DNA of 64,000 nt from Nigrospora sphaerica (Eukaryota; Ascomycota; Sordariomycetes; Amphisphaeriales; Apiosporaceae), in the NCBI GenBank assembly GCA_018287875.1, contig JAGVVL010000002.1:248001-312000 (forward strand). The letters are read 5' to 3'. Both the position numbers and the translations under genes were made by a program. Position 1 is the first letter of the stretch; every line of letters begins with the position of its first letter. This document shows positions 33,583 through 45,358 of the stretch, one piece after another. The notes under the pieces were generated by a model. The model searched no databases, was not told the origin of the DNA, and was given only the letters and a program-made list of their open reading frames with translations.

Positions 33583-33947
33583 CTTGCAGTCGGTTATGGT
33601 ACAGAGTGGTCGCTCTCAAGAGTATAGGGTGATGTGATAGGTTGCGGCCAGGTAAAGGGCGGCCCTATAGACGCAGTGCTTTTTCCGACGAGGGCAGCTT
33701 TTATGGCAACGAAGCCGTCAATGGGGGGTTTTGAATGAGTTGGTTACTAGCGCGTAGGCCAACTAGCGCGTAGGCCAACTAGGCGCGTAGGCCACATAGC
33801 GTGTAGGCTACAGCGGCTGCCTGGCAGTAGTGGGACCGCCCAGGCCGTACTACACAGCACACGAGAAACCTACTTCTCGTTCCATTTGAATTTCTACTAC
33901 CTAGCTCTAGACCACATAATACTTCATTGACGTCTCAACACCCCCCG
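33583..33947. other. Intergenic with tandem repeat
   Basis: 365 bp holding the DUF4246 promoter and the thioesterase 3' flank, with a four-copy tandem repeat at 33746-33810. Confidence 0.6.
33746..33810. repeat. Tandem repeat, four copies of a 16-17 bp unit
   Basis: Unit ACTAGCGCGTAGGCCA occurs at 33746-33761, 33762-33777 and (17 bp, one inserted G) 33778-33794. A fourth, diverged copy ends at 33810. Confidence 0.9.
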
Positions 33948-34635
33948 CTAGGCCTTGGTCACGGGGTCGATGGTGACCTTGCCATGCTCGCACGTCATCA
34001 GCACGGCGCCCTGGCCCTCGGGGCCGTCGGGGCCGTCGACGGCACGCATGACGCCGCGCAGGGCGCACAGCCGCTTGCCGATCTGGACAATGTCGCACTC
34101 GATGTCGACCACAGCGCCGAGGGGGGCGGGCCGCAGGCAGACGACGTTGAGGGTGCGGGTAACGCCGGATGTGGACCAGAAGCCCGGGCGCGCAACGAGG
34201 TGGATGACGAGCGAAGTGCAGATGTCGAAGATGGTGGCGGCGCAACCGCCGTGCAGGTTGCCCAGCCCGTTAAGGTGGCCCGGCTGCACCGTCAGCCGGA
34301 ACGTCACGCGCGGGTGTGGCCCCGTCGCCGAGTGCGACTGGATCCGGAGATACGGCGTGATGGGCGTCGACCAGTCCTGTCCCTCGTCAGCCTCTGGCCT
34401 CCAGCAGACGGGGGCCGACGGGTAAGGTGACGGCGTAAGACGGAAGGTAGACCAGCACGGCGTCTTGGCCCATTACCCGTCCGATCGGCTACAAGGCAAA
34501 TTGACAACGGAGACTCACTCGGTTCTCCGGCTTTTCACTGCGCTCATTCCAATAATTCAGGTTTCGTTGCACCCTCTCGATGCCCCGGGCACTGTCTATC
34601 GAGGGCGGCATTCCCTGGGTCAGGTCATCCGGCAT
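33948..34635 (-). CDS. Hotdog-fold acyl-CoA thioesterase-like protein
   Basis: Exon 1 34635-34519 and exon 2 34376-33948, intron 142 bp with GTGAGT donor, give 181 residues. The acceptor is placed at GGGACAG/GACTGG, which yields ENR-DWSTPITPYLRI; nearby in-frame AGs at 34379-34385 would add a few residues, so this junction is uncertain. The 4HBT signature is GHLNGLGNLHGGCAATIFD followed by GVTRTLNVVCLRPAP on the central strand. These enzymes hydrolyse acyl-CoA or acyl-carrier thioesters. It lies between a DUF4246 gene and an FAD monooxygenase on the same strand. Confidence 0.83.
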
Positions 34636-34971
34636 GGTGGCTGACTGGACCGAGGTACACCCAATTGACGTGTATATTGCAAGGCCCGCAGCTACGTCGA
34701 CACAGTCGGTGCCGTCACGGGAATAAACTCCTCGTTTCAATTGGTGGCGAGTGGCCGAATCTTGTTGGTAATGAGGTTGCGATGAGTAAAGGTGTGAGAA
34801 GGACACGGAGGCAGCTTCATCACGGTTATGAGACTTTGCCTACTAGGTACATCACGGGTGCCGTACCTCGGCAGCTGGACGCTGGACCGACCCCATCCGA
34901 GCCTCCTGATTGGTTTCTACAGCCTAAGTACCCAGAGGGCGATCTGCACCCCACGATCCCGCATTCCTCGG
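34636..34971. other. Intergenic, thioesterase promoter
   Basis: 336 bp between the thioesterase start and the monooxygenase stop. Nothing else is seen. Confidence 0.6.
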
Positions 34972-36468
34972 CTACAGCACAGCCGACTGTACATTCCCAC
35001 TGTCCAGCGCGCCCGCCAGCTTCTCGTACATGTCATCCACGTCCTCCTCGAAGATACGCTGAAACAGGCGCTCGGCGGCGTCGGCGAAGACGGGCACACT
35101 CTGCTCGAACGAGAGGTCGCGCATGGCCTCGTTCTGCATCTCGTAGAGGTGGACGGCACCCCGGCTGCTGGCCTGGACACTCTGGGCACGTGGGAGGCGC
35201 ACGTCCTGGTAGCACTGCATGGCGTCGGCGAGGCTGGCAAACCTGGGTTTGGCCTTGGGGGCCGACGGCGGCGACGAGGGCGATGATGACGACGACGACG
35301 ATGACATCCAGTCGGCGAGAGCGCGGCTGAGCACCCACGCGTCCTCGATGGCCTGGCCGGCCCCGGCGCCCAAGTACGGCAGCATCGCGTGCGCCGCGTC
35401 CCCGAGCAGCACCACCCGGCCGCCGTAAAAGTGCCAGCGCGCCACCGGCTCGCGCTCGTACACCCGCCACCGGTGTACGCGTGGCCCTTGGCTCCCGATG
35501 ATGCGCTGCACCGGCTCAGCGAAATCGCTGAAGTCGGCCTCCATCTCGCCCCGGTCGCACGCCGAGAACCACGTCTCGCCCTCCGCCTCGTCGTCGTCCG
35601 CTTCAGCCCTCCCGTCCATTTGCGTCACGTAGCCGATGAAGTTCAGCAGTTGGTTCTGCCCAATCGGGTACGCGATCAAGTGCCGGTGCTTGGCCACCCA
35701 CACATTGTTGTAACAGGGGATCCTGCCGCCGTCGCTGCCGCCATCGCCACAGCTGACCGGCCAGTCCTCGAGCAGCGGCCCCGCCGGCACAATACCACGG
35801 TATGCCTTTATGCCGCTGTGGACGGGTCGGTCGTGGTAGAACTGACCCCGTACCTTGGAATGGATACCGTCGCACCCAACTACCAGGTCCGCCGTCGCCC
35901 TGGTGCCGTCCTGGAAACGCACCGTCATAGGGCCGCCGCCGTGAGCACCCTCACCTTCGGCGGCATGACCCGGCACGTCCTCCTCGACTGCAATGCACGC
36001 CTTGTTCGTGTGCAGCATGATGGCGGCGCCGGGCCGGCTCCGCCGCTCCACCTCGCGCACCAGCAGGTTGAGCAGGCCGGCGCGTGCGACCATGACCTGC
36101 CGGACGGTCTGGCCGGCGACGGGCTGGGTGCCGCCGGGTGGTTGGTGGACCGTGGCGATTTCATCACCCGTGTCGAAGCGGCGGAACGACAGCCACACAC
36201 CGCCGCTCATAGTGCCGGCGAGGGCCTGTAGCGACGGCGTGAGCCCCAGCCGCGCCGCCACGCGCGCGGCGTTCACCCCGATGCCGATACCCGCCCCGAT
36301 GTCGCTGTACGCCGCCGCTTGCTCGTACACGTCAACCTGCAGCGCCCGCGGCCCCGCCGCCGTGCAGTTGTGTTGCAGCGCCAGCGCGCAGAACAGCCCG
36401 CCGATGCCGCCCCCGACCAAGGCCACGCGGAACGGCGCGCCCGGCCGCGATGATGGCGTGGCTGCCAT
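34972..36468 (-). CDS. FAD-dependent aromatic monooxygenase (salicylate hydroxylase type)
   Basis: A single exon, 498 residues, the normal size. The dinucleotide fold VALVGGGIGGLFCALAL is at 16-32, the DG motif GCDGIHSKVRG mid-protein, and the second FAD motif GRVVLLGDAAHAMLPYLGAG late, followed by GQAIEDAWVL. The family hydroxylates aromatic or related rings using FAD, NAD(P)H and O2. An eight-serine run with an Ala/Pro/Lys stretch interrupts the helix after LADWM and is probably a loop. There is no N-terminal targeting signal, so it is likely cytosolic. The thioesterase and DUF4246 genes lie downstream on the same strand; joint function is possible but not shown. Confidence 0.9.
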   Translation of the reverse strand: MAATPSSRPGAPFRVALVGGGIGGLFCALALQHNCTAAGPRALQVDVYEQAAAYSDIGAGIGIGVNAARVAARLGLTPSLQALAGTMSGGVWLSFRRFDTGDEIATVHQPPGGTQPVAGQTVRQVMVARAGLLNLLVREVERRSRPGAAIMLHTNKACIAVEEDVPGHAAEGEGAHGGGPMTVRFQDGTRATADLVVGCDGIHSKVRGQFYHDRPVHSGIKAYRGIVPAGPLLEDWPVSCGDGGSDGGRIPCYNNVWVAKHRHLIAYPIGQNQLLNFIGYVTQMDGRAEADDDEAEGETWFSACDRGEMEADFSDFAEPVQRIIGSQGPRVHRWRVYEREPVARWHFYGGRVVLLGDAAHAMLPYLGAGAGQAIEDAWVLSRALADWMSSSSSSSSPSSPPSAPKAKPRFASLADAMQCYQDVRLPRAQSVQASSRGAVHLYEMQNEAMRDLSFEQSVPVFADAAERLFQRIFEEDVDDMYEKLAGALDSGNVQSAVL

Positions 36469-39400
36469 TGTGGAACACTGGTTGAAGGAGAATTAGACAA
36501 TGTCAAGGAGTCAGTGGGTTGTATCGAAGAAGATCCGGACGCGACACGAGGGCAACTTGACTCCAACGTACTCCCGTGAATCTTGCATTTATCTCTCGCG
36601 TGAACTGAATCAACATCTGGACCCCGCACAAGCCGAAGGTCCCGAGGGAAACCTTGCCCGTCTGATCTCAATACAAATCAAAGACTCATTGTGACGAAGC
36701 CCATCCGCCATCGCAACAAACCTAATTAATTTACTGACTAACCTAGTTCGGAACCGGGCGTTTTGCCGTGGCATCAACTCCTATGACCTCGGCGGTGATC
36801 CGCTTCGGCAGGTTGCGGCTGAAATCAACCTGCGGAAAAGGGGGATTATGATCATGCAGCTGCAAGGCTGGGAAAATTGGCACGACGTCGCCCGGCCTGG
36901 CGTCGAATGCCTTGTACAAATCATCCCTCACCGCTGTATTACAGACCCCGTCACAACTTCCAGGGATACAATGTACCCCATTACCGGGCCAAGGGCTTTG
37001 CTGCCTCCCTGCCTGTATTCGCATTGTTTGTTTCACTATTAATGGGGCCATTCGTCACAGCCGCTATCTCAATCTTCCTGTCATCCATCGTGGTATCAAT
37101 CCTTGTCTTTGCCACACAAGAAAGCTACATCCGGCCACCATGTCTGTACACTGATCTCATAAAAGTACCTGTCAGTGTCGAGCTGGACTGCTCCCAAGAC
37201 GCTAGCATGTATGCCACAGCAAGCAAACCGATGTTTTTAAACTACTTAGATGTAAACCCTGTCGCATTGAACCAAAACGTCCTAAATGTAGTTATGGCCG
37301 GCCCAGGCCTTTCTACTGTGAACCGCGGAGCGAACTGGAGTATCGCCGTTTTCGTACACTCCGGTGGTTCAGTATGATTTTTTATGTCTTCCCCGCGTCA
37401 AACTCTCCCAGACGGGGGCCGAAGCGAATATGATGCGAAACATATGGTATTTAATCAAGCCATTCATTTTGAACGTGCCGGCTACTGGGAAAGGAAGGAA
37501 AGTTCATCGACTTAGGTAGCCCGCCAACATTTTCAGCTTTATGCGATTGTTTTTAGTTCATTTCTCAGTCAGCGCCAGTCCCCAATTGTGAAAAGTGCAA
37601 GTGTGCTCATGAGGCAGGACTTGACATACGGACTAGAACGTAGCTGTTCGGGGATGGAAATCTGAATGCAGGAGGCTCCCAACCTTTAGATACATTTATA
37701 GAACAATAATTTGCTTAAGCACACTTTCTCCCAATTCTAAGAGGACACCGCACAACGAGGTACCCAGTTTCGAATAGGGAAGTAAGGCCATTCAGATCAG
37801 ACAGACGAGAATGCCTAAGTAGGTACGGGAGTTACGGGTCCAAACACTTAATCGATCGCGTCGCCGAAGCCTTCCTTGCCTTTTCAATCATGCATACAAA
37901 GCTAAACATCACGATTACTGTTTAACTTTTCTCTACCCAATCAACTCACTTCCATCCCATTTTCACTGACTTCAGCCTCCAAGTGGGCACTAGAACTATC
38001 ATGTACCACACTTTCCCTCGTGTCTAATCGTGGTTTCCGCTGTTCTGGTGCCCATCGCCCTCGCCGATGATGACACCGGGCCCAATGCGAGTTACAACCT
38101 CACGGGAAATGTTGAACAAAGGTGAAGTGGATTGGATTTGATTGAAGAAAGAGAAGGGAAACGGAGCTCCAGAGGGAGAGAACAGACTCCCTTTTCTTAC
38201 ATACAAGACATGCTCACTGGCGAGACCGTGTTTTAAAATAGGAAATTTGTAGGACAGCCTGATGGTTGGAAAGGTAGACCTCGACCCAAATGGTGAGTCG
38301 GCTACGCACAACTCCAAGAAGGGTCAGCTCAACAACATAAATCCCTAACTAGGTAGGATTCAGTTCCTCCATCTACATTACCTATATTATTCCTATTAAT
38401 GATCGCCATGGGACCGCCCCATGGCCGGAGTTGATCTTACATCTACCTATCCAGCCCTGCCACCTCTATTGAAGTCACTTGTCTCAATTTTAGCAGAACT
38501 TCATTATCCTCTGCTGCATTTAGGTTGTTTCTTGTTCACCTCAATCGTCGTTGTCTGCTTCCCAATTCAACCAGCATCATTCACCTGCTATTTGGTCTTA
38601 TATTATAAACAAGTCACTCCTTCGTCTTTTTCCTCAATCCTTGGACTTTCCCCATCAAAATCATCTAATACATGTGAGGAACCCTAGAGCTTTGCAAATG
38701 CAACATCAGCTTTGATTCGGCCATCCCTAAAAAGGAGAAGGTAGAGAAGCTGCCTGCTTTCGTGCAATGGTCGGCCGATAACTTTAATAACCTCTTGAGC
38801 AGTCTACCATACGCTTAACATGGGGTTACGTGGGTCTGAGAGTCCCTCACAGTCTCATCTGTGTCACGATAACAGTTCTTTTTGCTGTACTTACCCGTTT
38901 TAGCCATGGGTTCAGAAGTGCCTCTGGGGCATGGTAATCAAGAAGGCCTCGGAGCTGTTCTCTTGGAGAATTGAGTCAACAATAATATTATAGGAAAATT
39001 TCATCTTTACTTCTGCTACGAATACGCCAACTGCAAAACACTAGGCTCCCGGCGGATGCCTCCCCGGTTCCAACACCATTGCATGCGACATCGCTGGTTT
39101 CTCTATTTCCCAATACCATATATACCACTGCCTTAGAGGCAGGGGCAGAATCTCCCATGAAAGATGCGACGCCTGCCCATGCCGAGCCCTCGGGGGTGTT
39201 TCGCCCGCGTCCTGCCGCTCAAACCGACTCAAATTTCGCTGCAGGCTATCGGAAACCGGGGCGATACCCACGTGTGCAGATTAGGAGGCCCCTACCACTC
39301 AAGAAGAGCCATCTACGAGTCAATTACAGGCTTGCCACTCCCATCCGCCCATGTGGGTTCCCCTGAAGATTCCCCTGCTGCCAGGTATGGTAAGGAATTC

Positions 39401-40942
39401 CAAGGCCAACGGTCGGCACCAATGGCATCTCATGCTCCCACTGAGGAGTTTTGGTGAGTCAAGACGAGCCAACATCGGGGGAACGCACCAAATATACGTC
39501 TGCCCAGCGCCTCCATAGTGTTTCATGGACGTTTCCCCAGATGCCGAGTCCCCAGACGCCGAGTCCCCAGATGCCGAGAAAACATCGTCCCTGACAGCAA
39601 GCACCGGACCCGTGTCGAAAGAGCATCTGAAGTGGCATCCATAAATTATCTCACAAGGGGTCGGCGTCCCAACTAGGCGTCTTTGATGGCGGTATCAACC
39701 CAAGGGCCCACCAGTATGCGAGAGGGGACCAATTTGACAGAAAAACGGAGCTCTCCACAGGCAGCTAGTCGTAGCAACGTCACTTTTCAGCTACTTGGCG
39801 CTCGTGAATATCGCTCCAGCACCATCATAAAGGCCCAGCTCGACAGACGTGCGAACTCGGCTGCGAACCACACGCGAGTTGTGAAGGCATTGAGGCACTG
39901 TCTCCGTGTGCTATGCGAATCTGCATCCTTTGTCATACTCCTAGCTTTCTGTACAAGGTGGGAGGAAAAAGGAAAGAAGGTGTGTGAGCTCTGCGGAGCT
40001 GAGCGGCTGATGGATGAGGGACGGGGTCGTAGCGAAGCTCAGGCTCGGAGCGATTAGATGAGAAGACAACAGTTCGTGCCTGGATCTGAGAGGCACGAAA
40101 AAGGTCGGACGAGACGGGGACGGCTTTCAAAATGGCTATCGGTAGGAACGGCCTCAAGCACGTGACAGGGCTCTAGCAAGACCCAATGGTGGATAGAGGA
40201 CCTGCCAGGCACCGAAAACATCCTTCCGTGGTTCCTCAATATAGGCAACTGCGTTCAGATGATCGAAATTGAACATTCAACTTTGGGCTCTACAAATTGC
40301 AGCTGGGCCTGCAGTGCCATATCCACAAACGCACCGCTGTATTGCCTAATGCAGGCTGAGAATGCAGGTTGTTAATGGGATTTCCCTTTTCTTGTAAGGT
40401 ATTGTACTGCTTTGACCAATGATTCAATGTCTCATATGAGACGCAGTTGCTGCAAGGCAATTGCGGACCGTTTTTTGATACATTTGATGAGAAATGCTTT
40501 TGCGCCACAGTCGGTTCCGCCGAGGACGAGTTCTGCTACCCCTAAATGTGTGGTTCGCGGACCATGCTCCACGCAGAGCCGCAAATTCGAAATCAGGCAA
40601 CCACCCCCCTTGCTACATGACACCCCCGTCATGTACCGCTACTTTAGAATAGTTCGCCAAAGGTTGCCGACTCTGAGACCGTATCTATAAGAACCCAGAG
40701 TCCGCTACAGCACAGTAGAACTGGGTCGCCCTGTGTCTGTCGGTACTTCAGCAAAGCCGTTGTTATCCACTTGCCTTCTCTTCTGCGACACCCAGTCAAT
40801 ACATACAAACCCCAATTTCACCACGGCGAAACTTTTTGTGATTGAGCACAACACCCTTGCGGCTTGTTCTATGGCCATAGCCTTCAACCCGTTGGTCTCA
40901 CTGCTATTATTCTTTTTACGTCGACTCAGTAGATTCATCACC
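36469..40942. other. Gene-poor, AT-richer stretch
   Basis: 4.5 kb. Base composition is visibly more AT-rich than in the flanking coding regions from about 36.7 kb. Short frames exist, such as a minus-strand frame near 36.74-37.05 kb and a plus-strand frame ending at 37377 with a hydrophobic segment, but none has a recognised domain, so they are not called. A three-copy 15-bp repeat is at 39534-39578. Confidence 0.55.
39534..39578. repeat. Tandem repeat, three copies of a 15-bp unit
   Basis: Unit TCCCCAGATGCCGAG at 39534-39548, 39549-39563 (one T to C change) and 39564-39578. Confidence 0.9.
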
Positions 40943-41421
40943 ATGAGCGACACATCGCAGCGATGCCTGTATGGAGGGTGAGTTTTTTTTTTTTTTTTTT
41001 TTTAATAGATATCCGGGGTTTTTCTGTGCACTATACCTATTCTGGTACTTCCTTTTCCCATCGACTTCCTCCGACCAATGGGATGTCTACCGTGCCTGTA
41101 TCCATTTCCCCAAATAGATAAGCCCAGCAAGAGCCCAGCAAGATCCCATCGGGAGAGCGACCCTGAACCATGCTTCACAGCGAGACGTACACGCAGCCGG
41201 ACAACCACATCACCCGCAATACCGCTTCCCCTTCCAAGGCCACCATGTCGCAGGGGCAGGTGAAGTCCTACATGGCCACGGTCAACGGCGGTGGGGACCC
41301 GGTTACTGCGCTTGCGTACCGCACCACACCGTCGTCCCAAACCATGGCCGAGGAGGAGCGCAGACGGCATGTCCAGCGAGCCTTGGATACGGATGTGGCC
41401 AGTCTCGGCAGCTCCCACTGA
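40943..41421 (+). CDS. Small-protein family member D (91 aa), unknown function
   Basis: Exon 1 40943-40977 encodes MSDTSQRCLYGG; a 203-bp intron (GTGAGT ... TTCACAG, including 21 consecutive T) is followed by exon 2, 41181-41421. The intron is phase 2. The protein is hydrophilic with no signal peptide or membrane segment. Core: QPDNHITRNTASPSKATMSQ, then a Gly-rich middle with a GGGDP turn and a charged helix-like end (MAEEERRRHVQRAL). The pattern P-x-x-[HYF]-I-T-[RK]-x-T/I-x-S/N-P-S is shared with three other two-exon genes in this window (A, B, C at 49.6-55.7 kb). It is the longest and most regular of the four, so it may be the ancestral-type copy. I do not recognise the family and assign no function. 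Confidence 0.7.
40983..41003. repeat. Poly-T tract of 21
   Basis: Twenty-one T residues just downstream of the donor site, inside the intron of small-protein gene D. Confidence 0.9.
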
Positions 41422-44287
41422 TCCCAGTAGACACAGTGATGTAGGCCCACCACCCAGTGCCAATAAGCCCTCCCCCGCCTTCCCAATTAGCTTGGACCTG
41501 AGCGCTCACTCAATCATACACAGTGCGGATGATTCGATGCACAATCCGAGCGACTCGATCCCTTGTGCCTCCCGGGCCCACGGAGGCAGCCGACATAGAG
41601 AGACAGGCATGCAGTAATGGCTCGCTTGATCCCCAGACACCCACCCCCCCCCCCATCGGCGCCATCAGGGGGAATGTACCAGCGGGCCGGCTTCAATCGC
41701 GCGGGCTGATTGGATGAATCATGAGATCAGAAAGGCACAGTGAGAAATGAGACCAGGTTATCCCCAGCAGCAAGCCTTCTCCATGATTGCGTTCCATCCT
41801 TTACCCACATCCCCGCTCCAGCCTGCGCGGCTCCGGTCTTGCTACGGGATAAAGTAGACACCACGCCGCGTTGCACAATTCAATATGCGCATAGAAACGA
41901 GACGGTTCAGTGCCCGACCGCTTCGCGTAACCTAGCACCAAACTTTGAACGGACGACAATCCAAGCTAGATCGCATTTGAGTAGCACGTTCTGGTTCTCC
42001 ACGGCTAAGAAGACAAGGGTCGCCAGGAGATCCTCCCCGCCTCATAGTGGCGGAAGTGCACGACGAGGCGCTCAACCCCGGCGAGAAATCTTTGCCGGAT
42101 GACAGACGCCACTGCAATGCGAGGCAAGCCACAGCAGCTGGCACACGCGATCACGTCATCGCGCCGGTGGCTTACCGTCTCGGCGTATCTTACCAAAATT
42201 GGAAAGCACCGGTCGCATGTAACAAATACTAGACGCTCGGCTCCGGGCTCTCTTTAAAGGTGTCGCGAGACGAGCCTATTGTCACTAACAAGCCTACCAG
42301 GTCACGTGACTTTATGTAAGCTCAAGAGCCTAGCCTGTCAGGCAGGCTACGGAACTACTATATCTACGTCTGGATCCTCAGATAGTTTTCCTTTGTTTTT
42401 CCTAATAGAACAACTAGAACCTCGTTACTCACGTCCCCTGAAGTGCGACAAAAGGCAACTCGTCCAATAGCCCGCCTGGAACAATCCAGCCAAGATCCTT
42501 CCGGGGCTGCGATGGGATAGATTTGACACAGGGGTAAAGCGGAAACCATCCATTAAGCGGGAGGTTAGGGCGTATCCGTTAGGGAGCAAACGGCCCGGCC
42601 TGTCGCTTCCAGAACCGATGAAGGGGGGCCGGGATGGAGGCCAGGTACGGCGGTTGAGCTCAACGCCAAGCGCGGTCATCAGGACTTCTCTTTCGCAGCC
42701 CCGGGGACAGGGGATTCTTAAGTAGATGAGATGCATGGCGAAAGGGGCCCATTGGCCGCGCCACCTGCACCGTAATCAGGGGGCTGCAGCGTTCCTTTCC
42801 AAAGATCACTGGGGTCAGCTCAAGGCTCCCTCCTCTCTATGGCCCATTCCGCTTTTGGCATTGCATCGAGCTCAGGCAGATAACTACTTCATACTTATCG
42901 TCAATTGGGCATCCGACAACGAGTTTTCTGCTTCCCCGGCTGCATTTCAACCCCTACTACCGTCTGAGAGACATTCGGCTCACCCAAACCGGCATCCACT
43001 GTCTTCCATTGTGATTGAGCCCCGAACCGACAATATCTACGGAGAGCAACAAACCCGCATAGCCCGGTTCTCCGCCCGCGCCACAACATGAGCGACGACG
43101 TCTTCCGTTCCGGCAACCCTATGGGTATGTGTCCCACGCGTCCCGTTAAACCACTGACCCGTGGGCCCTCGTCACCTTTACAACACCACACGACGATGCC
43201 AAGGAAAAGCGACGGCGACAACTCCGGCACGCACAGAAGTATGTGGCTGTTTTCCTGTTTTCTTCTCTTTCCTTCTTTTCCCATTTCAAGGGAAGCTGTC
43301 GCATGTATAGCCCTTCCCCGGGCTTTCGGCCGATGACCGGGGGCCGGGACGTTCGGCGGGTGTACAGCTACGGGTGGATCGCCGACTCAACAGGACACGA
43401 ACGGCTTTTCTTGAGTCTTGTAGGAGGTATTAAGAATACGTGACAAGGTGGTCAATCTGTCTAGGGACAGAGGGGCTAACGAGGCGGGGAATTGGAGGCC
43501 CAGAGTTGAAAACAGAGAGAAAGGTGTCTCAATGTATGTGCATTCGTACGAAACAGATTCAAGTACCCCGACCTGTGGTTAGACTGTAGCCTCTGCGGTA
43601 CTGTGGTCTGTAAGACATAGGGAATAGTCGGCTGTCAACCCACTCCTTCCCAGTAACATTGCGTCATGCGTTATTTCTCAACTACAGTTCCGCACTCTCC
43701 TTCTGATGCTGGATTTCTTCTCCCCGTTTGTAGAAGCTTTGCACCGCCCAGAAAAGCACCCGAAAACGCCTTCCCTCCTTGATGGCGTAAACTGGCCGCA
43801 AACCCCTCATGTATTTCGGCGAAAGGACGGGGGCCAAATGGACCCCTTCAGGCCGCGGCGGCTTCTTGTTGCAGCATCCTCTCCAGCGCTGCCGCTTGTA
43901 CGTGTTGCCGGGGAAGTACAAAATGAATAATCCACGGTCCTGTTTCTCTCAGCATGGGTTGCTACTTTGCTGTGCCGGTATGATAGGCCGAGTCCCACGG
44001 TGAACGGATGGCTACCGCTGTCAACAGACGAAAAGCCAATGTGTACTTAGGTGGGCAGCACCTTTTGGATATTAAGCGAATGGTCGCGTGGGGAAGCCTG
44101 ACCTATTTCCATTTCGAGTCTGAGCATGCGTGGGTGTGTTTTTGTAGAAGGTGAATTAGTCTCTACATTAGAACAAGTTGGCCGCGCGCTACCGTTATGC
44201 GCCGTGCCGCCAGAAAACTCCGAACCCATTTAACCCGTTAAGAGCCGGGCCCCGTACCCGCGGGGGAAAGATCGCGTGAGTACTTGA
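41422..44287. other. Gene-poor stretch with a possible bZIP-like patch
   Basis: 2.9 kb without a convincing gene. At 43192-43239 one frame reads DDAKEKRRRQLRHAQK, resembling the basic region of fungal bZIP factors or the charged end of the small-protein family. It is preceded by an ATG at 43088 followed by a GTATGT donor, but the phases do not join and no leucine heptads follow. At best it is a relic. Confidence 0.4.
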
Positions 44288-45358
44288 TTAACCCTTCTTA
44301 AACGAGGGGCGCCGCGTGGGCGCCGCCGGCGATACGGGGAAGCACTCGGGTGATGACGCCCGAGAATCTATCGTAAGGGCGGAAACGAGCGACTGGCAGC
44401 GGTCGGGGGGCAGGAGCCCGTAGGGGACCTCGGCGGGCAGCTCGACCGGCGCCATGGGGGCGGGCATCTCGACGGGGGGTCGGCTCGGGGGCTCGGTCTG
44501 CATCTCGGCCGGCGTGGCTTTGCTGTCGAGCTCGATGGCCAGGGTGGACGTAGAGGGGGTCGCGACGCGTTCGTAGTCGTGGCCGCCAGCGCCGGTGCCG
44601 TCGACGCTAGCCAGCAATGAGCCGCGCTGCCGCGCCCGCTTCCGCTTCGCACGCCACAGGAGGACGCTGAGCACTATCAGGAGCACCACCAACGTGCCAA
44701 ATACAACGCCGACGACGATGGCGGTAACGTTATTCGTGGGCGCTTTGTTTTGAGTGGGTGCCTCAGTCGACGTGCTGGTGGGTATGGCACTCGAGTAGGA
44801 GGCCTCGACTCCCAGGGTGAAAGATTTGGCGACGGTGGCAGTGACCATGGCGCCCCCGTCGCCGAAGGCCAGGCTGGTCTTGATCACGTCGCCGGATGGC
44901 GGCTGCTGGGCCGGCTGTTCGTTGGGCTGGATGCGAAAGGAGGGGGAGTTACAGGTGGTGCCCAGGCCCAGGTTCCATAACTGGAAGGCGAAGAGCCTGT
45001 TGGGGTTACCCTCACTGATGTCGAGGGGTGGAATCCAGAGCACGCCTGGCTGGGTCACGTTTTCTGTAGGACGCAGCTGGTGTCAACATGAAGCAGGCCT
45101 TCGTGCTGCGCAAGCGATGGGATTAGGAGGGGCAATCTACGACATACGGGCAACGGGACCGATGAGGGTCGCCCGCGAGCGCACATCAGCATTAAGGAGG
45201 ACGTCCCAGAAGGTGACGACGTCGGGGGCCCAGGCCAGGAGGAAGGGTTTGCCGGCGACAATGTGCTTCCAATCCGTGTTCAGGAAACATGAGTTGGCGG
45301 CGAAGGCCAGGTAGGCCGAGGCGAGCCATGGCACCAGGTATAATGACCAGGCGCGCAT
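44288..45358 (-). CDS. Kre9/Knh1-like membrane glycoprotein
   Basis: Exons 45358-45148 and 45063-44288 join across an 84-bp intron (GTATGT to TACAG) to 328 residues. The signal peptide is about 1-21. The ectodomain begins with the Ig-like motif of yeast Kre9/Knh1-type proteins (IVAGKPFLLAWAP), ends in a Ser/Thr-rich stalk, and is followed by one membrane helix (AIVVGVVFGTLVVLLIVLSV) and a Lys/Arg stop-transfer (RAKRKRARQR). The cytoplasmic tail of about 120 residues is rich in Pro, Ser and Glu. Such proteins sit in the plasma membrane facing the wall, with proposed wall-sensing or glucan-assembly roles. The function here is not established. Confidence 0.75.

Noticed and set aside
36877..37377. 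Plus-strand frame with a hydrophobic segment
   Set aside because: One membrane-like stretch without family resemblance in AT-rich DNA; the 5' end has no convincing ATG or intron.
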